Shown here: positions 28,397 through 37,362 of the stretch, in pieces | Layout of the letters: each line of letters starts with the position of its first letter | Position numbering within the stretch: position 1 is the stretch's first letter | Assembly: GCA_008011715.2 (NCBI GenBank) | Contig: CP136508.1 | Coordinates: 3,348,001-3,412,000 of the forward strand | Reading direction: 5' to 3' | DNA length: 64,000 nt | Origin: [Empedobacter] haloabium | GTDB taxonomy: Bacteria; Pseudomonadota; Gammaproteobacteria; Burkholderiales; Burkholderiaceae_D | Notes under the pieces: model-generated | The model's input: only the letters and a program-made list of their open reading frames with translations | Told to the model about the DNA's origin: nothing | Database searches by the model: none | Position numbers and translations under genes: made by a program

Positions 28397-29587
28397 ATGC
28401 AGCCTTGTCTCGCGCTGCTGGCGGCGGCCGCGCTGCGCCTGGCACATGGCGCGGAGTGTGGCGCCCTGCCGCCGGCGGACGCGCCGCCGGGCGCATCCTT
28501 CACATGGCAATCGCTGGCGCCTGGCGAGGCCGCGCCAGCACCGGCCTCTTATCGCATCGGTGTCTGGGGCGACAGCCTGACCTCGGCGCGCAACTTCTTC
28601 GACGCGGCACTGCAGGCCTCCGGCGTCTCGCGCAGCGCCGTGCTGCCGTCGTTCATCCAGGCCGGCATGGGCGTGCCCGGCCTGGCCCTGCCGCTCAAGG
28701 CGTCCTGCGCCAGCCCAAGCTGGCATACCGCTTATGCCTATCGCGCCAAGGCCGAGCCGCCGGCGTTCGCGCCGGGCCTCGTCAGCATGGCGGCGAGCAG
28801 CCCGGGCGCGACGCTGGCGCTGGATTTCCGTTTCCCGCGGGCGGACACGCGCGTGCGCCAGCTCGACATCCTGTACGACAAGGCCGCGCCGGAAGGTTCG
28901 CTGCTGCTGGCGGTTTCGGTCGATGGCCAGGAAGAACAGCCGATTCCCCTCAGCCGCGCCAGTGGCGGCGTGCTGCGCATCGCGCCACCGGCGCCGATGG
29001 CGCGCCTGCGCCTGCGGCTGGTCTCCGGCCAGATCCGCCTGCATGGCTTCCTGCCGCGGTATGCGGCGGCACCCGGCATGGTGCTCGATACGCTCAGCAT
29101 TCCCGGCGCCCTGCTGCGCGGCTGGCAGCAGGTGGACCCGGGCCTGCTGCCCGCGATGCCGGCCTACGACCTGGTAGTGCTGCAGTACGGGACCAACGAA
29201 GGCGCCAGCCCGGCCTTCGACCCGGCCGGCTACGCCGCCTACCTGCGCGCCAGCCTGGCACGGGTACGCCAGCTGCAACCCAAGGCACGCTGCATCCTGA
29301 TCGGCCCGCCCGACCGCGGCGTGACGGGGACGTCAGCCGCCGACCCGATGAAGTATTCCGTGATCCACCGCCGCATCGCCGGCACGCAAAATCAGGTCGG
29401 GGCCGAGTTCGGCTGCGCGTTCTGGGACTGGCAGGGCCAGACCGGCGGCCCCGGCACCGCCCTGCGCTGGGCCCGCGCCAGTCCGCCCTTGATGCAGCCC
29501 GACCTGACGCACATGACGGCGCAGGGCTATGAAGTCAGCGGCCGCATGTTCGCCCGCTCCCACCGATTCACCATTGCGCAGCACTAA
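28397..29587 (+). CDS. Secreted SGNH-fold hydrolase/acetyltransferase-like protein (copy A)
   Basis: A protein of about 396 aa with signal peptide (MQPCLALLAAAALRLAHGAE). The ATG at 28397 has GGTGAG upstream; a GTG three codons earlier is an alternative. SGNH features: block I WGDSLTSARNFF with nucleophile Ser near 60, block III LQYGTNEGASPAF with Asn near 265, and block V PDLTHMTAQGYE with Asp/His near 368-371. A beta-sandwich insert (about 135-235) separates blocks I and III, as in AlgX/AlgJ- or PatB/Ape-type proteins acting on acetylated glycans. It is paralogous to the protein at 32469-33851 (same FGTNEGA, PGDRGV-like and terminal D-x-x-H blocks). The acyltransferase gene follows after 15 bases. 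Expected location is periplasm or cell surface. Confidence 0.85.
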   Translation: MQPCLALLAAAALRLAHGAECGALPPADAPPGASFTWQSLAPGEAAPAPASYRIGVWGDSLTSARNFFDAALQASGVSRSAVLPSFIQAGMGVPGLALPLKASCASPSWHTAYAYRAKAEPPAFAPGLVSMAASSPGATLALDFRFPRADTRVRQLDILYDKAAPEGSLLLAVSVDGQEEQPIPLSRASGGVLRIAPPAPMARLRLRLVSGQIRLHGFLPRYAAAPGMVLDTLSIPGALLRGWQQVDPGLLPAMPAYDLVVLQYGTNEGASPAFDPAGYAAYLRASLARVRQLQPKARCILIGPPDRGVTGTSAADPMKYSVIHRRIAGTQNQVGAEFGCAFWDWQGQTGGPGTALRWARASPPLMQPDLTHMTAQGYEVSGRMFARSHRFTIAQH

Positions 29588-29602
29588 GGCCAGACGGCAT
29601 CC

Positions 29603-31696
29603 ATGTCGCACACCACCACCCTTACCGGCAGCCCCCGCTTCGCCGAACTCGACGGCCTGCGGGCCCTGGCGGTCGTTTCCGTCATCCTGTTCCATTGCGA
29701 GATCACGGGCCTGTTCAACGCCGGCTTCTTCGGCGTCGACATGTTCTTCACGATCTCCGGCTTCATCATCACGTCGATCTTCCTGAAGGAATACCGCAGC
29801 GCGGGCGAGTTCCGCTTCGCCCATTTCTACTTCCGGCGCCTCAAGCGCCTGCTGCCGCCGGTGCTGGGACTGGTCCTGCTCGCGTTCCTGGGCACGGCGC
29901 TGCTGTCGGCCGATGCGCTGCGCAAGTTCGTCGCCGACACGCCGGCCGCGTTCCTGTACCTGTCGAACTGGTGGCAGATCTTCGACCGCCAGGATTACTT
30001 CGATACCACCCCGCACGTGCTGCGCCATCTGTGGTCGCTGGCGATCGAAGAGCAGTTCTACCTGGTCTGGCCGCCCGTCGCCTACCTGGTCGCGCGGCGC
30101 GGCGGCGCCCGGGCCGTCGGCCTGTTGGCGCTGGCCGGCGCGGTGGCCAGCACGGCCTGGATGTGGCACCTGTACGAACTCAATATCGACGCGATCGATC
30201 AGAACCGCATCTACCTGGGCACCGACACCCACGCCATGGGCCTGCTGACGGGCGCCGCGCTGGCCTGCTGCTGGAATCCGTGGCTGCCGCGCGTGCGCGG
30301 CCCGCTCGCGCGCCTGGCCTGGCGCGCGCTGGCGCTGCTGGCGCTGGTCCTGCTGGGTACGATGGTGGCGACGATGGACACGTCCAACCCGTGGTTGTAC
30401 CGCGGCGCGTTCCTGGCGGTGCCGCTGCTGACCTGCGTGGTGGCCTACGCGACGATGGGCGACCGCGACTTTCTCGTGTCCGTGCTGCTGCGCACCCGCG
30501 TGGCCCAGTGGTTCGGGCTGCGTTCCTACTCGCTGTACCTGGTGCACTGGCTGATCTTCGTCTGGATGCGCCTGCTGGGCTGGACGGATTTCTCGCGCTG
30601 GGAGGTATTGCTGCCGGCGCTCGCCACCGTGCTGATCGTGTCCGAGGCGATGTACCAGTGCGTGGAAAAGCCGGCCATCCGCTACGACCTGAAGCAGGTC
30701 GGCGACGCTCCCAGGAAGGCCGTGCTGGCCGCATACGTTATAATTGCGCTAATTTTCTCGGCGGCAATCAGGGTTGTCGAATTCGAGGCAGCGGCGCCTG
30801 TGCTGGTGGCCAGCGCCGCGCCGACGCCAACGCTGCCGCTGCCCGCGGCGCCGGCCGAGCAGGTGCCGGCACCGGTCGCCCCGGTCGCATCCGCGCTGCC
30901 GGAAGAACCGGCCGAGCCGGGACCGCGCCTGTCCGGCGGCGAGCATTTGTTCGCGCTGGGCGACTCGGTGCTGCTGGGTGCCCAGGCCCACCTGCGCGAG
31001 CGCATTCCCGGCATCGAAGTGGACGCGGCGGTCGGACGCCAGGCGCGTCACGCGTTGAAGATCGTGGCAGGCTGGCACGACCGGCTCGACGGTGCCGCCA
31101 CGGTGCTGCTGCACCTGGGGACGAACGGCTACATCAACGAAGGCCAGTTGCGTGAGCTGTTGACGGCGCTGGCCGGCTGCAAGGCGGTGCTGCTGGTGAC
31201 CGTGCATGCCGACCGGCGCTGGACGGCACCGAACAACGAGCTGCTCGCGCGCATGGCGCAGGAATACGCCAAGGTGCGCGTGATCGACTGGAGCGGCGCC
31301 TCGGCGGGGAGGCCGGACTGGTTCGTCAAGGATGGCGTCCACTTGTCGCGCCGCGGCATCCTGGCCTACTCGGCGCGCATCGAGGCGGCCACCGGCGGCA
31401 CGCCGCTGCCCGACCCCGAGCCGGCAGGTGCGCCCGCCAAGGCGCGCGGCACGACGCGCGACACGACGCACGACAAGGCGCCCAAGGTCGCCGGCGGCGA
31501 CACGCGGCCGGGTGAACGCGCGGTGCCTGACAGCAGCGCTCGGTCCGGCGCGGCGCCGGCGACTGCCGCGGCGATGGCGCCCGAGCCAGCAGCGGCACAA
31601 GTCCCGGCCGACGCCGCGGGCGAGGCGCCGCACAATTCAACTTCTGCCCCGGCGAGCGAACAGCACGCCGGCCGGCAGGCGATCCCGGGAGCCTGA
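29603..31696 (+). CDS. OatA-like membrane O-acyltransferase fused to SGNH domain
   Basis: A 697-aa two-domain protein. Residues 1-385 are an acyltransferase-3 (OafA/YrhL) membrane domain: FAELDGLRALAVV with the conserved start motif, FHCE and FFGVDMFFTISGF near 35-60, RRLKRLLPP, and HLWSLAIEEQFYLVWP near 145. About ten helices are visible. Residues 445-600 form an extracytoplasmic SGNH domain: LFALGDSVLLG (Ser near 455), HLGTNGYI, and DGVHLSRRG with Asp/His near 578-581. This is the layout of peptidoglycan O-acetyltransferase OatA, where the membrane half moves acetyl from acetyl-CoA and the SGNH half puts it on the glycan. A 100-residue Ala/Pro/Thr-rich tail (600-697) is unusual. It sits in an operon with two secreted SGNH proteins and a lytic transglycosylase. 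Confidence 0.9.
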   Translation: MSHTTTLTGSPRFAELDGLRALAVVSVILFHCEITGLFNAGFFGVDMFFTISGFIITSIFLKEYRSAGEFRFAHFYFRRLKRLLPPVLGLVLLAFLGTALLSADALRKFVADTPAAFLYLSNWWQIFDRQDYFDTTPHVLRHLWSLAIEEQFYLVWPPVAYLVARRGGARAVGLLALAGAVASTAWMWHLYELNIDAIDQNRIYLGTDTHAMGLLTGAALACCWNPWLPRVRGPLARLAWRALALLALVLLGTMVATMDTSNPWLYRGAFLAVPLLTCVVAYATMGDRDFLVSVLLRTRVAQWFGLRSYSLYLVHWLIFVWMRLLGWTDFSRWEVLLPALATVLIVSEAMYQCVEKPAIRYDLKQVGDAPRKAVLAAYVIIALIFSAAIRVVEFEAAAPVLVASAAPTPTLPLPAAPAEQVPAPVAPVASALPEEPAEPGPRLSGGEHLFALGDSVLLGAQAHLRERIPGIEVDAAVGRQARHALKIVAGWHDRLDGAATVLLHLGTNGYINEGQLRELLTALAGCKAVLLVTVHADRRWTAPNNELLARMAQEYAKVRVIDWSGASAGRPDWFVKDGVHLSRRGILAYSARIEAATGGTPLPDPEPAGAPAKARGTTRDTTHDKAPKVAGGDTRPGERAVPDSSARSGAAPATAAAMAPEPAAAQVPADAAGEAPHNSTSAPASEQHAGRQAIPGA

Positions 31697-31733
31697 ACGG
31701 CGCCGGGGTCGCGCTTTGTAGAGGAGCACGACG

Positions 31734-32423
31734 ATGGCACTGCGCGGCTTACTGACGCTGGTCCGCATTCTGGGAGCGCTCGCGCTGGGATTTCTCCTGT
31801 TCGCGTGGTTCCGGCTGGACGGTCCAGGCAATGGCGCCCACGCGCGCGATGAACAACTGGCCGCCGCCAGCGCGGACGGCATTCCCGCCACGGCAAGGGG
31901 CGCAACCGAGGCGCCGTTCGCGCCGGCGATGCGTTCGGCCATTCCCGCCCCGCTGCCGGTCACGCCGACGCAGGCCACGCTGGCACGCTGGATCGGCGCC
32001 CGCTACGGTGTCGCGCCGGAGGCCATCGCGCCGCTGGTCGCCGAGGCGGATTCGCTCAGCCGCGCCTACCGGCTCTCGCCCAACCTGGTGATCGCCGTGA
32101 TGGCGATCGAATCGAACTTCCATCCATATGTGCAGAGCCAGGCGGGCGCGCAGGGCCTGATGCAGGTGATGCCGAAGATTCACTCGCAGCGCTACCAGAA
32201 GTTCGGCGGCGCGGCCGCCTACCTCGATCCCGTCGTCAGCCTGCGCGTGGGGGCCGAGATCCTGCGCGACTGCATCCGGCTGAAGGACGGCTCGGAAGCG
32301 GAAGGCCTGCGCTTCTACTTCGGCGGCGGCCCGGCCAGCGACACCTATATCGACAAGGTGCGCGCCGAGCAGCACAAGCTCAACCTGGTGGCGCGCGGCG
32401 CCCACGTCCCGACGGCCGACTGA
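31734..32423 (+). CDS. Membrane-anchored lytic transglycosylase (SLT domain)
   Basis: A 229-aa protein with one N-terminal membrane helix (about 7-26) and a periplasmic SLT/GH23 domain from about 85 to 200. The catalytic Glu is in MAIESNFHP (near 125). The next motif, AQGLMQVMP, is near 140, and the FYFGGGPAS stretch near 190 stands where Slt-type enzymes have N-x-G-x-G. These enzymes cut peptidoglycan between MurNAc and GlcNAc and form 1,6-anhydro ends. O-acetyl groups on MurNAc C6 block this reaction, so location in an operon with an OatA-like transferase and SGNH proteins is functionally coherent. It starts 37 bases after the acyltransferase gene. Confidence 0.9.
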   Translation: MALRGLLTLVRILGALALGFLLFAWFRLDGPGNGAHARDEQLAAASADGIPATARGATEAPFAPAMRSAIPAPLPVTPTQATLARWIGARYGVAPEAIAPLVAEADSLSRAYRLSPNLVIAVMAIESNFHPYVQSQAGAQGLMQVMPKIHSQRYQKFGGAAAYLDPVVSLRVGAEILRDCIRLKDGSEAEGLRFYFGGGPASDTYIDKVRAEQHKLNLVARGAHVPTAD

Positions 32424-32468
32424 CGGCCGCCATTCCTTTTGCGCCACCGCCCCGGTGGCTGGAGACCC

Positions 32469-33851
32469 ATGCGTTTTTCGCTTTTCCCTTTTCTCGTTGC
32501 CGCTGGCGCCCTGCCGGCATTGTCCTTCGCGGCGCCGCTGGCGCCGGCCGTACTGACGCTGCAGGTGCAGGCGCGCCCGGACGTACCCAATCTCGAATGC
32601 GAGCGGCGCGCGCCGGCGCAGCCACGTCCGGCTGCCGCGGCCAACCCGGACCCGCTCGAGGTGCCGGACGAAGAGGTCGTGCGCGAGCTGGCGGACACGA
32701 TGCAGGCAGGTGCCGCCGCCACGTCGCCCGGCGCGCCCCTGCCCGCGCCCGGAGCCCGCATTGCGATCTGGGGCGACAGCCACCTGGCCGCCGCCTTCTT
32801 CAGCGACGAGCTGGCGCGCCAGCTGAAGGTTCCGGCGGACAATGTCTCGAACCTGCTGCTGCCGGCCAACATGGGCCGCGCCGGCGTGCGCCTGCCGATC
32901 CGGCGCACCTGCGTGTCGCCGCAGTGGAAGTACGAGCCGGCCTACCTGGGCGGAGACAAGGCAGTCGCCCCCGGCCCGGGCCTCGTCAACATGACGACCG
33001 AGCAGGCCGGCGCCAGCATCGCCTGGGACGTGCGCAACGACAAGCGCGTGGCCAACCACGAGCGTGTGCGTATCCTGTATCAACAAACGGCGGCGCCAAC
33101 GGTGGTCGGCATCAGCGTCGACGGCGCGCCGGAAACACAGGTCACGCTGGAGCAGCAGCCCGGCCCCGCGGTCCTGGAGCTGGCGGCCGGCCAGCCGATT
33201 TCGCAGGTCCGGATGCGGCTGATCGCCGGCCCGATGCGCCTGCATGGCCTGGACCTGCAGGCCAGCCGCGCCGGCAGCCTGGCCATGGACGTGTTCGGCT
33301 ACCCCGGCGCCACCGTGGCGGGCTGGAAGCCGCCGCAACTGGACTACCTGGCATCCTGGTTCGGCCAGCGCGACTATCAGCTCGTGATGCTGGAATTCGG
33401 CACCAATGAGGGTGCGGCCAGGCCGTTCGACAGCGCCGGCTACCGCCGCACGCTGGAGGAATCGGTCCGCAACCTGCGCACCGTGTTTCCGCAAGCCGCG
33501 TGCGTGCTGATCGCACCGGGCGACCGCGGCGTGCTGGTGCCGCAGTCGGTCAATCGCGGCAAGCGCAAGGGCAAAGGCAAGGCCAAGGCGGCACCGAAGA
33601 TCGACCTGTACGTCTATTCGCGCGTGCACGCCGAGATTGGCCGCCTGCAGCGCGAAGTGGGCGCCGCCGCCGGCTGCGCCACCTGGAGCATGATGGATGC
33701 GATGGGCGGCCCAGGTTCGGCCTACAAATGGGCGCGCCAGTCGCCGCCGCTGATGGCGCGCGACCTGATCCACTTCACGGTGGCTGGATACCAGCGCTTC
33801 GCGCGCGACTTTGCGCGCGACATGGGGTGGGCGGTAGAGGCGACGAAATAA
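32469..33851 (+). CDS. Secreted SGNH-fold hydrolase/acetyltransferase-like protein (copy B)
   Basis: A 460-aa protein from an ATG with GGAG 6 bases upstream and a signal peptide (about 1-22, LSFAAP). SGNH block I is IAIWGDSHLAAAFF (Ser near 103; GDSH as in AlgX-type proteins), block III is LEFGTNEGAARPF (near 311), and block V is RDLIHFTVAGYQ (Asp/His near 433-436). It matches copy A in the order of all blocks, including the inserted beta-domain. It also carries an N-terminal Pro/Ala-rich segment of about 60 residues and a Lys-rich loop (KRKGKGKAKAAPK, near 365) that could touch acidic cell-wall polymers. Last gene of the four-gene unit. Confidence 0.85.
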   Translation: MRFSLFPFLVAAGALPALSFAAPLAPAVLTLQVQARPDVPNLECERRAPAQPRPAAAANPDPLEVPDEEVVRELADTMQAGAAATSPGAPLPAPGARIAIWGDSHLAAAFFSDELARQLKVPADNVSNLLLPANMGRAGVRLPIRRTCVSPQWKYEPAYLGGDKAVAPGPGLVNMTTEQAGASIAWDVRNDKRVANHERVRILYQQTAAPTVVGISVDGAPETQVTLEQQPGPAVLELAAGQPISQVRMRLIAGPMRLHGLDLQASRAGSLAMDVFGYPGATVAGWKPPQLDYLASWFGQRDYQLVMLEFGTNEGAARPFDSAGYRRTLEESVRNLRTVFPQAACVLIAPGDRGVLVPQSVNRGKRKGKGKAKAAPKIDLYVYSRVHAEIGRLQREVGAAAGCATWSMMDAMGGPGSAYKWARQSPPLMARDLIHFTVAGYQRFARDFARDMGWAVEATK

Positions 33852-33889
33852 GAGAGTTCCGATTTGGCACGGCAACCCGGCAAGCGACC

Positions 33890-33911
33890 CACCGGTGACA
33901 GGCACCTGTTC
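33890..33911 (+). repeat. Half-copy of the GTGTCAGGCAC repeat family
   Basis: ACCGGTGACAGGCACCTGTT matches the left side of the perfect inverted repeat near 11724 with one substitution, but the mirrored right arm is absent here. It sits between two convergent genes, the same type of location as the other copies in the window. Confidence 0.55.
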
Positions 33912-33971
33912 CTCGCGAGCCGGGATCGCAGCGCGTGCTGGATCGGCCAACCGTGTCATTGATTCCGGTGT

Positions 33972-35126
33972 CTAGGCCATCGCCCGGAACGTCGCCCGCA
34001 AATGCTCGACGAAGGTTACGGGATTCTCCATTGCCGCGAAATGGCCACCGCGTTCGGCTTCGCCGAAAAAGCGCAGGTCGGCAAATCTCGCTTCCGCCCA
34101 GCGCCGCGACAGTCTTAGCTGTTCACCCGGAAACATGCTGACACCCGCAGGCAGCGGGATCGGCGCAGCGGGCATTCCCTGCGCCATTTCCCTCACACCT
34201 TCCCAGTAAAAGCGCGCGGCGCTCGGTCCGGCGTTGGTCAGCCAGTACAGCATCACGTGGTCGATCAGATGGTCGAGGGGAATCACGCTTTCCGGATGCC
34301 CACCGCTGTCCGAGACGTCCTGGAACAGGGCGTACAGCCAGCCGGCCAGGCCGACCGGCGAATCCGCCAGCCCATACGCCACCGACTGCGGTCGCGTGCT
34401 CTGAAGCTTCATGTAGCCGGAATATTCGCGGTCATACCGCGCGGCGTCTGCCAGCATGCGCCGCTCCTCGGGCGTCGCCTCGGCGACCTCCTGTGCCGTC
34501 GGCTGGAACATCACCATGTTCAGGTGGATGCCGGCCAGGCCTGGCGCGCGCATGTGGGCCAGCGCGGTCGTCACCGCCGCGCCCCAGTCCCCACCCTGGG
34601 CCAGCCACCGTTTGCCATAGCCCAGGCGCTGCATCAGTTCCTGGAACGCGCTTGCGGTGCGACCGACACCCCAGCCCGGTTCGGACGGCTTGTCCGAAAA
34701 GCCGAAGCCGGGCAAGGATGGCATCACGAGGTGAAAGGCATCGGTGGCACGCCCGCCGAATTCGCGCGGCCGGGTCAGCGGTCCGATCACTTCCCTGAAT
34801 TCGAGGATCGAACCCGGCCAGCCATGCGTCAGCAGCAGCGGCGTCGCGTCCGCTTCGGGCGAGCGGATGTGCAGGAAATGAAAGCCCAGGCCATCGATGA
34901 CCGTACGGCTGCTGCCCCAGTCGTTGAGCAGGGCTTCGGTAGCGCGCCAGTCGTAACCGCGGCGCCAGCGTTCGACCAGCGCGCGGATACGGTCGGGGTG
35001 CGGCCCCTGCGAACCGTCCGCGACCGTGCCCGGGTCGGGCCATCGGATGCGACCCAGCCTGTCGGCGAGATCGTCCAGGTCAGCCTGCGGAATGTGGATG
35101 GGATACGCATCGATTTGCTTGGTCAT
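33972..35126 (-). CDS. Epoxide hydrolase (alpha/beta fold, EHN domain)
   Basis: A 384-aa epoxide hydrolase. The N-terminal EHN domain (about 1-110: YPIHIPQADLDDLADRL, RWPDPGTV, YDWRATEALLN) precedes the alpha/beta-hydrolase core. The oxyanion motif is HGWPGSILEF (near 100), the nucleophile Asp is in QGGDWGAAV (near 180), and the catalytic His is in RGGHFAAMENP (near 362). A lid Tyr (KLQSTRPQS/GYMK region) is likely. These enzymes open epoxides by water addition. Downstream of a FAD monooxygenase it could open an arene oxide or alkene epoxide in catabolism or detoxification. It starts 24 bases after the monooxygenase stop, probably in the same MarR-controlled operon. Confidence 0.92.
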   Translation of the reverse strand: MTKQIDAYPIHIPQADLDDLADRLGRIRWPDPGTVADGSQGPHPDRIRALVERWRRGYDWRATEALLNDWGSSRTVIDGLGFHFLHIRSPEADATPLLLTHGWPGSILEFREVIGPLTRPREFGGRATDAFHLVMPSLPGFGFSDKPSEPGWGVGRTASAFQELMQRLGYGKRWLAQGGDWGAAVTTALAHMRAPGLAGIHLNMVMFQPTAQEVAEATPEERRMLADAARYDREYSGYMKLQSTRPQSVAYGLADSPVGLAGWLYALFQDVSDSGGHPESVIPLDHLIDHVMLYWLTNAGPSAARFYWEGVREMAQGMPAAPIPLPAGVSMFPGEQLRLSRRWAEARFADLRFFGEAERGGHFAAMENPVTFVEHLRATFRAMA

Positions 35127-35150
35127 GTCAGCCTTCGGGATGGGAGTTGT

Positions 35151-36845
35151 TCATTCGTTGCTCGAACCGAACACCTTGTTGCAATATGCGAGCAGAAGTT
35201 CCGGTTCCGCGGCAGGCGCGCGGAAGGCGATGTGGCCGTCCGGCCGGACCAGCACCAGCGCGGGTTGACCGTCCATGCCGTAAGCGGCATGCGCCTCGCC
35301 GTCCAGATCGGAGAGGACCACGGCATCGTCCGGCTGCGCGAGCGCGGCACCCAGGACCAGCCTTGGCCGGACGAAGGTCCAGGGCGATGCGGCGGCGATG
35401 GCGGTGCGCAGTTGTGGCAGCGCTTGGGCCTGCTGGCCGTCGAAGGCCAGCAAGGTCCAGCCCCAGGTATGGCCATCGGGGTTGTAGAGGTGCGCAAACA
35501 GTGTCGTCGATGTGCCGTCCGCCGCGATCACGTCCGCGTCGGGTGCGCGATCGCCGGGATGCGGCACCTGGCGCCGCAGCAGGTCGCGCAAGCGGCCGAG
35601 GTGATCCTCGTTCAGCGGGCTGTCCGGGTAGCCCACCGTCAGCTGCTGCAGGTCGTTGGTGCCCTGGATCAGCTCACCGATATTGGGCAGGAAGCTGGCG
35701 GCCACGCGCATCGCCGCATCCGTCAGCGTCCCGCGATAGACGCTGTTGCGGAAGCCCTGCTCCTGCTGCTTGTCGAGGCGGCGATGCTCGCCACCCCGCT
35801 CGGCGTCGTAGGATGTCAGCACGATGGGCTGCGCCCGTTCATTCAGCACCATGGCCAGCCGCCAGGCGACGCCGACGGCGTCGTGCAGGCCGGCATTCAT
35901 GCCCTGCCCGCCCGCCGGCAAGGTCAGGTGTCCGGCGTCGCCGGCCAGCAGGATGCGGCCCTTGGCGTAGCCGGTCGATACACCGTGCTGGAAGCGGCTG
36001 TGCGTCAGCCAGATCGGATCGGACAGCGTCAGCGTTTCGTCCTGCGTCACTTCGCGCGCGATCGCCTGCATTTCTTCCAGCGTGGGATCGCGGTCCGGCA
36101 GTCCCGTGTCGTCGGACAGGAAAAACAGGCGGTGGTAGCCCTCCCAGACCGGCAGCACGCCACAAAAGCCGCGTGGATAGTAGAAGAACCACAGGTGGTC
36201 GAAGTCGGTCGAGCGGCGCCAACGCAGCCTGGCGTCGACCTGGCGGTTCATGCAGTTCGGCAGTTTCTCGGGCTCGAAGTCGAGGCCCAGCGCCTTGCGC
36301 ACGAAACCTTCGTGACCGTCCGCACCCACCACGTAGCGGCAGCGCAGCTTTTCCACCGGGCCTTCGGTCTCATGCTCGTCCGTCGCACCGACGGTGGCGA
36401 TCGACACCCAGACCCCATCCTCGTCCTGCTCCATGCCGACCACCTTGCGGCCGCGCTCGACCGTGCCGCCTTTGGCCTGCACCTGCTCCGCCAGCACCGT
36501 CTCGATGACGTCCTGGCCGCTGTACAGCACGTCCGGATAGGGACTCGCGACATCGGCGATGGCGATCGGCTCCACCGTCTTCCCGTTCAGCAGCGTGTTG
36601 ATCTGCCTGATCCGGTGCGATCGGCTTGCCAGGGCATCGCGAATGCCGATTGCCGCCAGCAGTTCCTGCGGCCGGGCCCACAGGTTGTTGGCGCGTGAAT
36701 TCGGTTTCGGTTCGCGCCGTTGTTCGAAGAGGCGGAAGGCGACACCGTGATGTGCCAGCGCACAGGCCGTGGTCAGGCCGATCGGGCCGCCACCGATGAC
36801 GATCACGTCGGTGTCGAAATCCGCATCCCTGTATCTGTTCGTCAT
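35151..36845 (-). CDS. FAD-dependent aromatic monooxygenase (PheA/TetX-like)
   Basis: A 564-aa class A flavoprotein monooxygenase. The FAD-binding VIVIGGGPIGLTTACAL Rossmann motif lies near residues 14-30. The DG motif (VVGADGHEGFVRKALG) is near 178. The second FAD motif, GRILLAGDAGHLTLPAGGQGMNAGLHDAVGVAWRL, is read near 300 (segment 35880-35960). A C-terminal thioredoxin-like domain (about 430-564), as in phenol 2-monooxygenase/PgaE-type enzymes, completes it. It would hydroxylate an aromatic or polyketide-like ring with NAD(P)H and O2; the substrate is unknown. The ATG has an AAAGGA ribosome site. The frame is open upstream, but that part overlaps marR in another frame. The marR stop is 13 bases upstream. 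Confidence 0.92.
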   Translation of the reverse strand: MTNRYRDADFDTDVIVIGGGPIGLTTACALAHHGVAFRLFEQRREPKPNSRANNLWARPQELLAAIGIRDALASRSHRIRQINTLLNGKTVEPIAIADVASPYPDVLYSGQDVIETVLAEQVQAKGGTVERGRKVVGMEQDEDGVWVSIATVGATDEHETEGPVEKLRCRYVVGADGHEGFVRKALGLDFEPEKLPNCMNRQVDARLRWRRSTDFDHLWFFYYPRGFCGVLPVWEGYHRLFFLSDDTGLPDRDPTLEEMQAIAREVTQDETLTLSDPIWLTHSRFQHGVSTGYAKGRILLAGDAGHLTLPAGGQGMNAGLHDAVGVAWRLAMVLNERAQPIVLTSYDAERGGEHRRLDKQQEQGFRNSVYRGTLTDAAMRVAASFLPNIGELIQGTNDLQQLTVGYPDSPLNEDHLGRLRDLLRRQVPHPGDRAPDADVIAADGTSTTLFAHLYNPDGHTWGWTLLAFDGQQAQALPQLRTAIAAASPWTFVRPRLVLGAALAQPDDAVVLSDLDGEAHAAYGMDGQPALVLVRPDGHIAFRAPAAEPELLLAYCNKVFGSSNE

Positions 36846-36858
36846 GCTGCATCCTTTC

Positions 36859-37344
36859 TCAGTCGGTTTCCGGTAGGGCGGCATCCGGCGGCAGGTCGAG
36901 GACCTGGGCCAGCACCTCGCGCAATTCGGCCAGGACGGCGCTGGCGATGGCGACCCGCTCGGCACCGATGCGCTCGAGTGCGATGCGATCGACCGCCGCG
37001 GCCGCCGCTTCCGCCGCCGTCAACGCCTTGCGGCCTTGCGCTGTCAGCACCACCAGCCTGGCCCGCTGGTGGTGCGGATTGGCCGCGAACGTGACGAATC
37101 CGCGCTCGGCCAGCAGCTCGACGACGCGCTGGACGGCCTGCCGCGTGAGGCCCATATTGCGGGCGATATGCGCCACCGGCAGCGGCGCGGGCGCATAGCC
37201 CAGGGCGCCCAGTACCTGCCACCACGCGGTCGTCAGGCCGATATCGCGTACGAGCTTGTTGCCCGAATCCACCAGGCGGCCGTTCGTCGCGAACACGTTC
37301 AACACCAATTCGCGAATGGGCTGGGCAGGGTTTTCGTTGTCCAT
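36859..37344 (-). CDS. MarR-family transcriptional regulator
   Basis: A 161-aa MarR repressor. The winged helix-turn-helix lies about residues 55-110: LPVAHIARNMGLTRQAVQRVVELLAERGFV, then a wing with NPHHQRARLVVLTAQG. The flanking helices form the dimer interface. ATG 37344 is preferred because an ATG nine codons earlier would lie inside the operator palindrome. First gene of the operon with the monooxygenase and epoxide hydrolase. MarR proteins typically release DNA when a phenolic or other aromatic ligand binds, which suits the neighbouring enzymes; the ligand is not known. Confidence 0.92.
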   Translation of the reverse strand: MDNENPAQPIRELVLNVFATNGRLVDSGNKLVRDIGLTTAWWQVLGALGYAPAPLPVAHIARNMGLTRQAVQRVVELLAERGFVTFAANPHHQRARLVVLTAQGRKALTAAEAAAAAVDRIALERIGAERVAIASAVLAELREVLAQVLDLPPDAALPETD

Positions 37345-37362
37345 GGCAGTATGTTTGCGATA

